A stretch of 64,000 nt of DNA from Haematobia irritans (lineage: Eukaryota; Arthropoda; Insecta; Diptera; Muscidae): assembly GCF_050003625.1 (NCBI RefSeq), contig NC_134398.1, positions 20,534,997 through 20,598,996 of the forward strand, given 5' to 3'. Below the pieces are notes generated by a model. It worked only from the letters and a program-made list of their open reading frames with translations. It did not search any database and was not told the DNA's origin. The first letter of the stretch is position 1. Each line of letters begins with the position of its first letter. Below are positions 49,141 to 61,737 of this stretch, piece after piece. The position numbers and the translations under genes were made by a program.

Positions 49141-49596
49141 TGTTACGTTGAGAGTACATCTATGCCGACAGAAGCAGCAGGGTAATGCTGTATGTAGGAC
49201 GTTTTAGGAAGATGTTACTATGAACACTAACTATGGCTGGCCCACCTTGAAACCGGGGACGGGAAACAAATTAGGCAATTCGTCTAAGAAGTTAGACACA
49301 CAAATTATGACATGGGTCTATATAGGCCCCCATAAGACAGCGAATCTTGGATCCTCTTTTCAATCTAACCTAACCTAGATATATCAAGTTCATCAGTTTT
49401 TAAGGATTATTTAAAGTAAGTTAAGCGTCTCTGTGGTTTAATTATGTCAAAAGATTATGAATTTTTACTCATCTGGTAAAAAAGTACGATTTTTATTAAA
49501 AGTTAACATTTAATATTCCCATTCGATTTAACGAATTTTTCTAAATAACGAAAGGGCCTGACAATATATCGTTCGTTAAACCGAGCTTCGACTGTA

Positions 49597-52258
49597 TGTC
49601 AAAATTTTATATCGATAGAAAAATTAATAAAAAGCTCATTTCGATAGGAAATTTTGTCAAAATTGTATTTCGATAGCAAATTTTGTCAAGAATGTACTCG
49701 TTATGAAAATTTTGTCGGAATTTCATTTCTGTAGGAAATTTTGTCAAAACTTCATTTCCATAGAAATTTTGCCAAGATTTCACTTCCGTAAAAATTTTGC
49801 CAAGATTTAAATTCTATACAAAACTTGTCAAAATTTTGTTAAAATTTTGTCAAAAGTTCATTTCTGTAGGAAATATTAACAAAATTTCATTCCTTTAAAA
49901 AATTTTTGTCAAAATTTCATTTCTCTGGAAATTTTGTCAAAACTTCATTTCCATAGAAATTTTGCCAAGATTTCACTTCCGTAAAAATTTTGCCAAGATT
50001 TAAATTCTATACAAAACTTGTCAAAATTTTGTTAAAATTTTGTCACAATTTCATTTCTATAGAAAATGTTGTCAATTATTCTTTCTTTATAGGATATTTT
50101 GTGAAAATTTAATTTCTATAGGAAATTTTTTTGAAATTGCATTTTTAAGGGTTTTTTTGAAAAATTTCATTTCAAGGAAATTTTTGACAAAATTTTATTT
50201 CTATGGAGAATTTTGTCATAATTTCTTTTCTATAGAAAATTTTGTCACAGTTTAATATCGAAAGAAAATTTTGTCGAATTTTAATTTCAATAGGAAATTT
50301 TTGCAAGATATAGGATATTTCATTAAAATTTCATTTTTATAGGATTTTTTTTTTTATGATTTTTTCCGTAGGAATTTTTTTCAAAATGTCGTTTCTATAG
50401 GAATTTTGGTCAAGAGCTCATTTCCATAGGGAATTTTACCAAGATTTTATTTCCATAGGAAAGTTTGTCAAAATTTTATTTCTATAGGTAATTTTGTCAA
50501 AAATTCACTTCTATAGGAAATTTTTCAAAATTTCATTTCTATAGGAAATTTTGTCAAAGTTTTATTTCTATAGGAAATTTAGTCAAAATTTCATTTCTAT
50601 AGGAATTTTTTTTCAAAATTTCATTTCTATAGGAATTTTTTCAAAATTTCATTTCTATAGGAATTTTTTCAAAATTTCATTTATATAGGAAATTTTGTCA
50701 AAAATTTATTATTATAGGAAATTTTTTCAAAATTTCATTTCTATAGGGAAATATGCAAAGATTATATTTCTATACGAAATTTGGTCAAAATTTCTTTTCT
50801 TTAGGAAATGTTGGCAAAATTTCATTTCTATAGGAAATTTTGTCAATATTTAATTTCTATAGAATTTTTTTCAACACTTTATTTCTATAGGAAATTTTGT
50901 CAACATTTTATTTGCATAGAACATTTTGTCAAAATTCATTTCTATAGGAAATTTTGTCAAAGTTTCATTTCTATAGGAAATTTTCTCACAATTTCATTTC
51001 AAAAAAAATATGACAAAATTTCATTTCTAGGAAATTTTTGACAAAATATCATTTCTTTTGGAAATTTCATTTCTAGAAGAAATTTTGTCAAAATTTCATT
51101 TCTATAGGGGAATTTGTCAAGATTTTACTTCAGTAGGAAATTTGGTCAACATTTCTTTTTTATGGGAAATGTTGTCAACATTTTATTTCTATAAAAAATT
51201 GTGTCAAAATTTCGTTTCTAAAGAAATTTTTTACAAAATTTCATTTCTATAGAAAATTTTGTCAAAATTCATTTCTATAGGAAAATTCACCAAAATTTCA
51301 TTTTTATAAGAAATTTTGTCTAACGGAGTTTTTCGCAAAATTTTATTCCTATAGGAAATTTATATCTATCGAAAATTTTGTGAAAATTTCATCTCTAAGT
51401 GAATTTTGTCAAAATTTCATTTCTATAGGAAATTTTGTTAAAATTTAATTTCTATAGGAAATTTTGTTAAAATTTCATTTTTATATGAAATTTTGTCAAA
51501 ATTTCATTTCTATGGGGAATTTTGTTCAAATTTCATTTTTATATGAAATTTTGCCAAATTTCAGTTTTATAGGAAATTTTTTCAAAATTTCTTTTCTAAA
51601 GTAAATTTTGTCAAAATTTAATTTTTATAGGAAATTTTGCCAAATTTAATTTTAATAGGAAATTTGTGAAAATTTCTTTTCTATACGAAATTTTGTTAAA
51701 AATTTAATTTCTGAAGGAAAAAAAATATTTTTTTCCAAATTTAAATTCTACAACGAATTTTGTCAAAATTTCATTTCAAAACAATATTTTTTTACAATAT
51801 ACTTTTGGTTTGATTTATTTACCTCTACCTCTACGTGAATTTTGTCAAATTTTAATTTCTATAGGAAATTTTGTCAAAATTTAATTTCCATACGACATTT
51901 TGTTAAAATTTCATTTTTATATGAAATTTTGTCAAAATTTCATTGCTATGGGAAATTTTGTCCAAGTCTCTTTTCGATAGGAAATTTTGCCAAATTTCAG
52001 TTTTATAGGAAATTTTGTCAAAATTTCTTTTCTAAAGGAAATTTTGCCAAAATTTGATTTTGATAGGAAATTTTGCCAAAGTTAATTTTAATAGGACATA
52101 TGTGAAAATTTCTTTTCTATACGAAATTTTGTTAAAAAATTTAATTCCTGTAGGAAATTTTGCAAAAAATGTAATTTTTTGCAAATTTAAATTCTATAAC
52201 GAATTTTGTCGGAATTTCATTTGATAACAATAATTTTTTACAATATATTTTTGCTTTG
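49597..52258 (+). repeat. 29-bp satellite block, C-type, with duplications of 192 and ~440 bp
   Basis: About 85 forward monomers. A run starting GTCAAAACTTCATTTCC is repeated at 49743 and 49935. A longer segment from TTATATGAAATTTTGTC (51481) to TTTGATTTATTTACCTCTAC (51810) recurs at 51917-52265, so the duplication includes non-satellite flank DNA. Confidence 0.95.
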
Positions 52259-53695
52259 ATTTATTTAACTCTACCTTTCAGTGTGCACAGTTTAAATAAA
52301 CTTTACAATATTCTTTTCTCCAGTTTTAATTACCAAGCGGTTTACGTCAGAGATATTTATTTTACCATTTTTGATGTCGTGTATTCCTTTTTCTTTATAA
52401 AAGTACACTCTTATACTAATTGCGATTAAGTAATGAAATAATGGATATTATTTCGTTCCAATAAAATCATATCAATTTTAATAAGAATATAAGAACACTA
52501 AGGACAGTTTTTCCAATTGAATAATTTTACCATTTTTCCAAAACATGTGCACGTAAATGAAATGCAAAAAAATGTAAGAACTATGTGCCACCATTTAATC
52601 TAAAAAATCTCATGATCAATATCAAGCGATCTGACAGAAGATGTTATAGTATCCATAATGAATTTTAGAATCAAATAGAAATTTGTTTAGTAATTCTTAC
52701 ATAAATTCTTGATGAACGATATTATATAGTTGCCTTCTCCCGACTTTCGGTCTGTTCTGCTTATTTCCAATATGCATATAAAAAATTATTAATTAACCCT
52801 TTTTACCATTTCACCTGTCCTTATTGAATTTTAATAAAAATTTTAAATGACAAAGAAACTGATGGCGATAATGATGTCGTTTCTGTAGCGGATGCCATCA
52901 ACATGGCAACATGCTTTTGAGTAGCAGTGATAATATGAATGACCAGACCATTAAAACCTGAAGAGGAAGTCATAAAAAAGAGACCACATCTATAGGATGT
53001 AGATTCGTTTAAAAAGAGACATACACTTCACTTGTTATCTAGGGTAGGGACTTGGTATAGCAAGCACACTCATAGTAAATTCAAAGGAGTTCATACTCTC
53101 ATGGATAAAGTAAAAAAAAAAGCCAGCATAGCGGCTGAATTTGAGACCATTTGTATATTCAGGCAGAAAAATATTGTGAGTACTCCATACTGTAGCTTTT
53201 ATGGACATATCGGTTTGGTTGAAATACAGAACGATGTGGTAGTGTGTGGAAGTAAAATATTATTGTTAAAAATGAAAGATTAAATATTAAAAGAAAAAAA
53301 CTTTCCTAGGATTATTTTAAAATATTTATTCAAATAATCGAATTAATAAACGAAACATGTCATAACTTAGGGTCTGGAATCGGGGCCTGGCCCACTTCTA
53401 CGATTTTATAAAGTTTCTTTTCTTTTTTCTTATTTTGGTTAATTTTTTTTTATTGTTGTTCAAACAATTTTCACGCACAATCCACATTTCAAATCTATTT
53501 GCAAATATTTGATATTCTTTAACGATTAAATTTTTTTTTAAACATTTATTGTGACCACATATGGATCACTTGGATCAATGCCACCAATGTTGCCATGAAG
53601 AGTGAAGTATGTTGGTAGCTTTTAGCAACGATTTAATTACCAATAAAGTAATTTTTAATTGAATAACCACCAATGAAATGAAAACATTCATACAT
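52259..53695. other. unique stretch, no confident gene
   Basis: Moderately AT-rich. The frame at 53032-53283 (+, 83 codons) has mixed composition and a lysine-rich middle but no domain I recognise, no clear splice partners and no promoter signature. It may be chance. Confidence 0.35.
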
Positions 53696-55226
53696 TCACT
53701 CACCAACACTTCAACAGAATGCTTTCGTTGGGTGATATATACCCAGTGGTATAAAAATATTCCATTGCCGCAAAAAGAGTGACGAAGTGGTCGCCTATTT
53801 GCCACCATTCATACTTTTGACGGGTGAAGTGGTATGCTCATTGACTCCTACCTCCTTTCATAGTCACTGGTAGATACTTCTTACAGGAGCGGGTGGTATC
53901 CCTAATTCGGCACCTAAATTGCTACCTCATAGTACTGCACAAAACCATTTTTTTTCTACGACAAACTTCGACCTCGTAATAACTCCTCACCACCTTTCGT
54001 GAGCTTATTCCCTACCGCAATGTGGACCGCCATTTCCTAAGGCTGGCCTTGCAATTTCTCTCTTTTGTATGAATAGTTGGGATATGGTTCTAACGCGAAT
54101 GAGTTACGAAATTGTCAATTGTCTTGTATATACCATTTATAGGAGGATGTGGTATCCCTTATTCGGGGGTATAACGCGGCGGAATTTAAAAGAAAACCCT
54201 TTTAGAGTGGCATTTCCCTACCTCTTTGTCAACGAATCATCAAAAATTATCTACAAAATTGAGCATAGGCTTTTCAATGAATCATAATGCAGACACGTTC
54301 ATTAGATAGGGTCGCGAAAAAAAGTTCATGCAGTCACCCCCCAGTTTTGTAGCATATTTGAAGACAATTTCAGAACACTAAAACTTTTTTTTTTCCGTGC
54401 ACCCTACGACCCCCCGAAATGCAATTTACTGTACTGTGTCGTCATTTGAAGTCCGATCGAAAAGAAACGCATATCGTTGTTCATGGTTGATCAGGGGCTA
54501 TATTTCGTGCATTGGTCATTTTTGACTCCGACGTCAAATTTGATTTTTAATTTTTTTATTTCGCTTCGTATACCCCTATGATGCCCATTTCTTATAACCA
54601 TTATAAAGATCTTATCAAAATATGAAACTTTTGCTTTGGAAGTATTTAATTATATTCATAAACAAAAAAGTTACAGAGATTTTAAAAAGTCAATAGGTCA
54701 CCCTACACCATCAAATAGCTTTTGCTGTGTTGTCATGATATCCGATCGAAACCACATGCACATCGTTATTCACATCTACGAAATTAATTTGAAAGGTATT
54801 TAATACACACAAACTGTTTATCTGTAAATTTCTAACCGTATCATTATACATACTCGTTGTGTGCACTACGACATTTTCTGCGTTATGCAAAGTTCTTGTG
54901 TTTTTGCTTGAACAACTTGAGAGCCTACTGTTTTAAAATCTAACAATCAATCTAACAATAAAAGTAAGTGGTAACGGAATTGTGGAAAATTACGAAGATC
55001 GTTATGCTGCTTACACATTGGTTAAATTTCTGCCTTTCAACATCTGACTACGCCGTATTTTTTTTTTGCGTTTTCTTGTCATCTTCACAATGGTGAGCAA
55101 TGTTGTCACATGAGTAAATACTTTAAACAAGAAAATATTAGATTAGATTTGTATTTGATTTGAGTACATTTCATGTTTATTAATTGTACAATTTTATTAT
55201 GCGGCTAACAACTTTTTAGAATTAAT

Positions 55227-55472
55227 TTATAACAAATCCGGTCTAGAATCAAGTTTACTATGTTGTTGGCGACTTTTAATTTTGGATATTATATAACCCA
55301 ATCGTTTATCGTCTGTAACATGACTAGTAGATTCATTTTTAACACTTGCGGTGCCTGCTTTCTTTAAATATAAAAGGAATTCAATAACTTGATGATTTGT
55401 TGGTAATTTAGTTTTGTCGATAACCCGAGCTTCGAATTTCATTTTGTTTTCACTTTTTTCAAATACTATCAA
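55227..55472 (-). CDS. small open frame in the foldback core, unknown
   Basis: An 81-codon frame on the minus strand in the single-copy core of the foldback element. It is rich in lysine and serine (VIDKTKLPTN, then GYIISKIKSRQQHSKLD) and is preceded on the plus strand by no obvious motif. I do not recognise a family. It could be the last exon of a lost element gene or chance. No splice partner was identified because the flanks are the inverted arms. Confidence 0.25.
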   Translation of the reverse strand: MIVFEKSENKMKFEARVIDKTKLPTNHQVIEFLLYLKKAGTASVKNESTSHVTDDKRLGYIISKIKSRQQHSKLDSRPDLL

Positions 55473-55536
55473 CAGCCTTCTCTCACAAAAATATGGACAG
55501 ACTTAAGAAATCATGTAGCGAAAGTGTTTGTTAGAT

Positions 55537-55589
55537 TTTTTGCTAGAACAATTTGAGAGCCTACTGTTCTCAAATTGTTCTAGCAAAAA
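55537..55589. repeat. perfect 22-bp hairpin at the inner edge of the right arm
   Basis: TTTTTGCTAGAACAATTTGA-GA (55537-55558) pairs exactly with 55568-55589 across a 9-base loop. The inner end of the left arm (54901-54932) carries the same sequence including GAGCCTACTGTT. The right arm therefore ends in a self-palindrome that the left arm has in only one direction. Confidence 0.85.
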
Positions 55590-56575
55590 CACATGCACTT
55601 TGCATAACGCAGAAAATGCCGTAGTGCACACAACGAGTATGTATACAATGATACGGTTAGAAATTTACAGATAAACAGTTTGTGTGTATTAAATACCTTT
55701 CAAATTAATTTCGTAGATGTGAATAACGATGTGCATGTGGTTTCGATCGGATATCATGACAACACAGCAAAAGCTATTTGATGGTGTAGGGTGACCTATT
55801 GACTTTTTAAAATCTCTGTAACTTTTTTGTTTATGAATATAATTAAATACTTCCAAAGGAAAAGTTTCATATTTTGATAAGATCTTTATAATGGTTATAA
55901 GAAATGGGCATCATAGGGGTATACGAAGCGAAATAAAAAAATTAAAAATCAAATTTGACGTCGGAGTCAAAAATGTCCAATGCACGAAATATAGCCCCTG
56001 ATCAACCATGAACAACGATATGCGTTTCTTTTCGATCGGACTTCAAATGACGACACAGCACAGTAAATTGTATTTCGGGGGGTCGTAGGGTGCACGAAAA
56101 AAAAAAGTTTTCGTGTTCTGAAATTGTCTTCAAATATGCTACAAAACTGGGGGGTGACTGCATCAACTTTTTTTTTTGCCTTAGGCCGTGACCCTACCTA
56201 ACGTTCATTCGAGTTTTGTATTTCATGTTAAGTAAAATTCTTAAGGCTTTATCAGATCTAACGTTGGCCGAACGTTCCGATTTTATTTTTGAGACTTCTA
56301 CCATATGATTGGTATATAACATTTTGTTGCAAAAATATCGGTTCTGGAATCTTGGTATAAACCGGTGGAAGCAAAATCATCATATTTAGCCCTGGATTTG
56401 GTTCGTATACTCTCCAGTTAGTTTTGCATTTTATATCTGACATCCACCACATTTTTAATTTCTTATTTTATGGCTCAGTAAGTACCGCCTTCGAATCTGG
56501 GATAAGTAGGGCGACATTTTGGAATGTTATATAAAAATCATTCAAATAAAAGTAGTGTTTACGACGCATAATGCG

Positions 56576-56705
56576 GTAACGAAATGGGGTTACCCACATG
56601 TCGTCTACAATGGACGGCCGCTATGGCCACCAATTAAGGGTACCACTAGGAGATAAAAAGGGTAGGTGGTACCATAGGTGACCCTGGTAAACGTGCTGAC
56701 TGATA
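56576..56705 (+). repeat. direct repeat flanking the gene, left copy
   Basis: Contains CACATGTCGTCTACAATGGA, GGGTACCACTAGGAGAT and GTAGGTGGTACCATAGGTGA, ending GTAAACG. It aligns with 58225-58340 (CACATGTGGTGCCTACAATA, GGTACCACTATGAGC, GTAGGTGCCGCCGTAGGTGG, GTAAACG) in the same orientation. Confidence 0.75.
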
Positions 56706-56859
56706 TCTAAATTTATTAAACAGAATATTGTGTTACCATAGTAACCACAAGTAAATAAATATTTTCAGACATTTTAGTTAATTTTATGTTGTTTAGAAGA
56801 ATAGTCGGGGATTTTCCCTTTTTTATTGCGTTGAAATTGTAATTAGAATTTAATTGTTA

Positions 56860-57898
56860 ATGGAAGGTAAGTATGTTGCTTCTTTGAAACAAAAACAATT
56901 TTAGGGAGCATTCTAACTTTAAATCTAGGCTTTTTAAATTTAGGACACAAATCTTGGAAATTTGCGTCCTTCAGTCAAAGCAGTAGGTCTTTGAAGTAAG
57001 GCGAATTTTCCTTAAAGTAAAGAAAAAACATTTTTATATTGAATATTGAATCTTTAGATTTAAGATATAAGGGTAAATCCAAAGTAAATGACCCCTACGG
57101 GCATATCAAATTTAAAAATTGCAATTGTGGCGAATTAAAAGAACAAATAAAAAAGCTGAGAGAAGATCTTCAAAAACGAGATGCTTTATTACAAGGTAAG
57201 TATAAATAAAAAAATAATGACCAACTAATTTTTTAAGTACTTCTTTTCAAATTTTTCTTTGTACAACTATAATAAAAATTTATATTTTTACAAATTTATT
57301 GCAGAACAAGTGAAATTCCTGGCCGAAGAGATTGCCAAGCAAAGTTCAATATTAAAGGCCATACACTCCAGAGAAAACGACGTGGATGCCTTAAAAAGAA
57401 TGTTCCCGATAAATACAGAAGAAAAGCTACGGGAAGTTAACGAATCAATATTGGCAGAAAATAGACAAGAATATGTTAGTATCTTCCGGTAAATTTAAAA
57501 ATACTGTATATAATATAATATTTATAATTTTAATAGATTCAAACCTTGAAAGGACTTATTGAACCAAATGGTATCAAGAAAAATTTGAGAAGTATTTTAA
57601 TGCCGCAGATAACGTACGATTACAACGTCGATGGAGTGCAAGGGAAAAAATCTCTCAAAGGTTTATGTAATTTTTACAGTGTATTAATAGGTAACTGAAT
57701 ATTTTTATAATTATTTGGTAATTTTTAAAGTTATTTGTATACTAATTAACTCACAAATTTGTAGATTCTATTCAGTGTAGTGGATCTGGAAAGCCGGAAG
57801 AGGAATTGCGGAAAGCAATACAGCTGCAAAAGAAGCGTCACTTTAAAAGTATTTCGATTTCAAAAATAAATAAAAATTTGCCACAATGCCCTAAATAA
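56860..57898 (+). CDS. five-exon gene: coiled-coil protein with DUF4806-like domain
   Basis: Coding exons: 56860-56866, 57058-57195, 57305-57474, 57537-57690 and 57765-57898, totalling 603 bases (200 residues plus stop). Every junction is GT-AG: donors GTAAGT, GTAAGT, GTTAGT and GTAACT, acceptors TTTAG, TGCAG, AATAG and TGTAG. Intron lengths are 191, 109, 62 and 74, as usual in flies, and phase is kept throughout. The protein starts MEDLRYKGK. It has a CNCGELKEQIKKLREDL coiled-coil segment (about residues 24-72), then MFPINTEEKLREVNESI (81-97), YIQTLKGLI (105-113), and a conserved-looking region with NLRSILMPQ, YDYNVDGVQGKKSLKGL and FYSVLIDSI (about 121-159). A basic tail follows. The 81-160 region resembles DUF4806, an uncharacterised domain common in insect multicopy genes. 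No function is claimed. The first exon is tiny, so the true start could lie elsewhere. An AATAAA overlaps the end of the coding region near 57864. Confidence 0.8.
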
Positions 57899-58204
57899 TA
57901 TATTCGTAAATATTTGATTAGCATAAGATTTTATTTTAGGTTTAGTTTTCTTTTTTTAATTTTTCTTTCTATAAAATACTGGATTGAATTTTTGTTTTGT
58001 TATGTATACATAGTTTTGTTTTTATATATGTTTTTTACTTTACTACTTTACTTTAATTTGAATTAATTTTGTATTATTTTAATCTTTTAACTAAATATAT
58101 AAACAAAAAATATAAATGTATATATAAACTAAACAATGAAAATATAATTTTATAAATGGGCGGTAAAAGAAAACGGTTAATACGATGGCTAAATGGCGAT
58201 ACCC

Positions 58205-58345
58205 CTGTGGTATCTACTAAGAGCTACCATCACATGTGGTGCCTACAATAGACAGGTGCCTTGGGCACCAATGTGCGGTACCACTATGAGCTGAACGGAG
58301 TAGGTGCCGCCGTAGGTGGTCCCCCGTAAACGATGTGGGATCGAT
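58205..58345 (+). repeat. direct repeat flanking the gene, right copy
   Basis: Downstream partner of 56576-56705, in the same orientation, about 300 bp beyond the gene's stop. Motifs in order: CACATGTGGTGCCTACAATA, GGTACCACTATGAGC, GTAGGTGGTCCCCCGTAAACG. Confidence 0.75.
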
Positions 58346-58545
58346 AGACCCCTTCCTAGGACAAGCCCATGTTAAATTCGCCACCCAAATGCATGTAAAA
58401 GGTATTGTGTAGGACCAGGGGTAGTGCCTAAAGGGCTAGCGAATATACAGGCTTTTCGTTGATCCCTCACACCACTGGGTACATACACCCACACATACAT
58501 AGGAATGTGTTGAAGTGTACAGTGATTCGAAGGAAGTGTATGTGG

Positions 58546-58988
58546 ATGGGATTTAATTTTCTATTTTTTTTTTTCACAATTTTATAATTAAAATATTTTA
58601 TTTAAAAATAACTAAAGAAAAATTTAAGAAGCAAAATAAAATTACAAATACTGTGCTTGGAAGGCCTTTTTCCAGGCCTGTCTAGGCATTACAGAGGCCT
58701 GCTTAGGACATTACACCTTCCTTTCCATTTAACATAGGGTGAGATTGGAGGGAAAGGCCTTCTTTGTAGCTTACATAAAAGGGCGTTCACCTGCCCTCTA
58801 AACAGAAGGAGTTCTACAGGGGTGTATATAAGAATTCCTACATAATTACTGAAAATAAAACCACACCTTCGCTCCTTCTTATTTCAGGCATGTTGCAGCG
58901 CTACGTCAAGAAGGTGTTCTGTAGTACAGGGCGGTCTTCCCTATACGTTCTCAAAAGAATGACTTTATCATTACTAGACATAGTTATT
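58546..58988. other. no feature recognised
   Basis: Unique sequence with a short AGGCCT-rich segment at 58660-58710. No coding support. Confidence 0.35.
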
Positions 58989-60505
<1,517 letters not shown>

Positions 60506-61438
60506 AATTCAGATTTATTGTTACAATAAGAAGTTTCGAGTTCAAAGATAGATAAATAAATAGATAATTAATATAAAATTAAAGAAAACAAATATACAAA
60601 TTTTTAAGTAAGGACTTCTTTCGCCACATTTGTTGTTGAGATCTGGAAGAATTTAAATTCAAGAAATTATAGAAAAATAATGGCCCTTTTTGGGAAATTG
60701 AAGGCATTCCAATTATGTTAGATGCTTGTCTACTTATATTTGTAAGTGGGATTTTATAAAACGAGCGATTGACTTAGAAAGGCATTGAAAATGCATTGTA
60801 ATTATAATTAAATAGCAATACAAACAATTTTAAAACTATATTTTAAAAGAGAGCCCAAGGCAAATCTCCTGCTGCATAACTTTAACACCCATGCTGTAAG
60901 TTTAACTTTTCACAATTTCACAAATTTAAAAACACAAAACAAGGAACGCGTCTGTACTTCACAAAATCAAAACTGAACGAACGAATGGCGTGAATTGGCG
61001 TCCGCAAAATTATTATGCACTTTTATTATCGTTTATTAACATATGCAAAGACAATTAATGAAAATATTTTCTGACATAAATATTTTCTGTCATAATATGA
61101 AATAACCACTTGACTTCCAAAGGCATTACAAATTCATTCTAATTATAAATGAATAGGGATGTAAACAATTTTAAAGTTCTCTTTTAAACGAGAGCACAAG
61201 ACAACTCTCTTGCTACATAATTTTAACACCCATGCTATACAACTTCTATAAAGAAGGCAAAGAGAATGTCTGGGTGTATAAAATGAAAAAGTAAATGAAA
61301 CGCAATGCTTAATTACAGGTCTGATTTTAGAATGCCCACGATGAATGTAAAATCAGTACACATGCATGTCTTATAAACACAACTCCTTCCAATTTAAGGC
61401 ATTTAACATGCCTGAATTTATAAGGTCCTTCTCGATTC
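60506..61438 (+). repeat. unique stretch with a ~140-bp direct duplication
   Basis: 60767-60900 and 61108-61240 share the order TTGACTTAGAAAGGCATT / TTGACTTCCAAAGGCATT, TAATTATAA, AAACAATTTTAAA, a GAGAGC-CAAG segment and TTTTAACACCCATGCT. The copies are about 80% alike by eye and 340 bp apart. No gene is recognised. Confidence 0.7.
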
Positions 61439-61737
61439 CGCCGCTGGGATAGCTCCCATATACATGTACGCCTGATTTGGGGAAATATGGTAGAAAATTT
61501 CATATTTTACAACCATTTCAAAGGGATTTTACTCCAATTGGTTTTATTTGACACAGAAAAAAAATTTTAAATTCTATCTAACTGTGTCGGAATATATACA
61601 AATATGTTCAGGTTTAGATAAAGCGCCATATATTCTTCCACACACAACGTCAGCGAAGACGTACCCAGACTTTCCACATAATCGGATATGGAAAAATTTT
61701 AAAAATTCCTCAAATTGTATTATAAGTTAGAGCATAT
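61439..61737 (+). mobile_element. degenerate alpha-like remnant
   Basis: It contains ATAGCTCCCATATACATGTA and a second GGTTTAGATAAAGCGCCATA, echoing the alpha tandem unit (GATTTAGATATAGCTCCCATA) with many changes. It lies directly upstream of alpha copy 3. Confidence 0.45.

Larger units (their letters stand above)
47891..49594. mobile_element. pogo-like (Tc1/mariner) DNA element, non-autonomous
   Basis: The termini are inverted: CAGTCGAATCTCTGTTTAAC at the left and, reversed, CAGTCGAAGCTCGGTTTAAC at the right, with TA flanking on both sides (47889-47890 and 49595-49596). CAG ends with TA duplication fit the pogo/Tigger branch. Subterminal copies of TTAACGAA and ATAACGAA lie at both ends. Removing the element and one TA restores a continuous satellite monomer (CGATAGGAAAATATGTCAAA). 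The interior has no transposase frame and holds SINE insertions. Confidence 0.8.
54303..56200. mobile_element. foldback DNA transposon, ~620-bp inverted arms, 8-bp duplication
   Basis: Arms at about 54303-54920 and 55568-56200 are reverse complements with only scattered differences, i.e. well over 90% identity by eye. The tips are TAGATAGGGTCGCG and, reversed, TAGGTAGGGTCACGG. The 8-base repeat ACGTTCAT flanks the element at 54295-54302 and 56201-56208. An 8-bp duplication with TAG-type tips is compatible with the hAT group among others. The ~650-bp core has no transposase motif, so it is non-autonomous. The close match of the arms implies recent activity or gene conversion. Confidence 0.9.
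53696..58545. mobile_element. putative composite DNA transposon carrying the DUF4806-like gene
   Basis: The left side reads CACTTCAACA..., then TGGGTGATATATACCCAGTGG (53707-53750). The reverse complement of the right side reads CACTTCAACA..., then TGGGTGTATGTACCCAGTGG (58475-58520). Weaker inverted similarity continues inward: CACCTAAATTGCTACCTCATAG at the left, and CACCTACTCC with GCTCATAGTGG reversed at the right. A copy of the right-hand block also lies at 56576-56705 in direct orientation. The layout suggests an old element with long degraded inverted ends enclosing the five-exon gene, later hit by the foldback element. The exact ends and target duplication are not resolved. Confidence 0.45.

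Noticed and set aside
53032..53283. Unique 83-codon frame as a gene
   Set aside because: No recognisable domain, splice partners or regulatory signature; length is not exceptional.
57259..57492. A stand-alone 77-residue protein starting in intron 2
   Set aside because: It is exon 3 plus intronic sequence on both sides; the spliced five-exon model explains the frame better.
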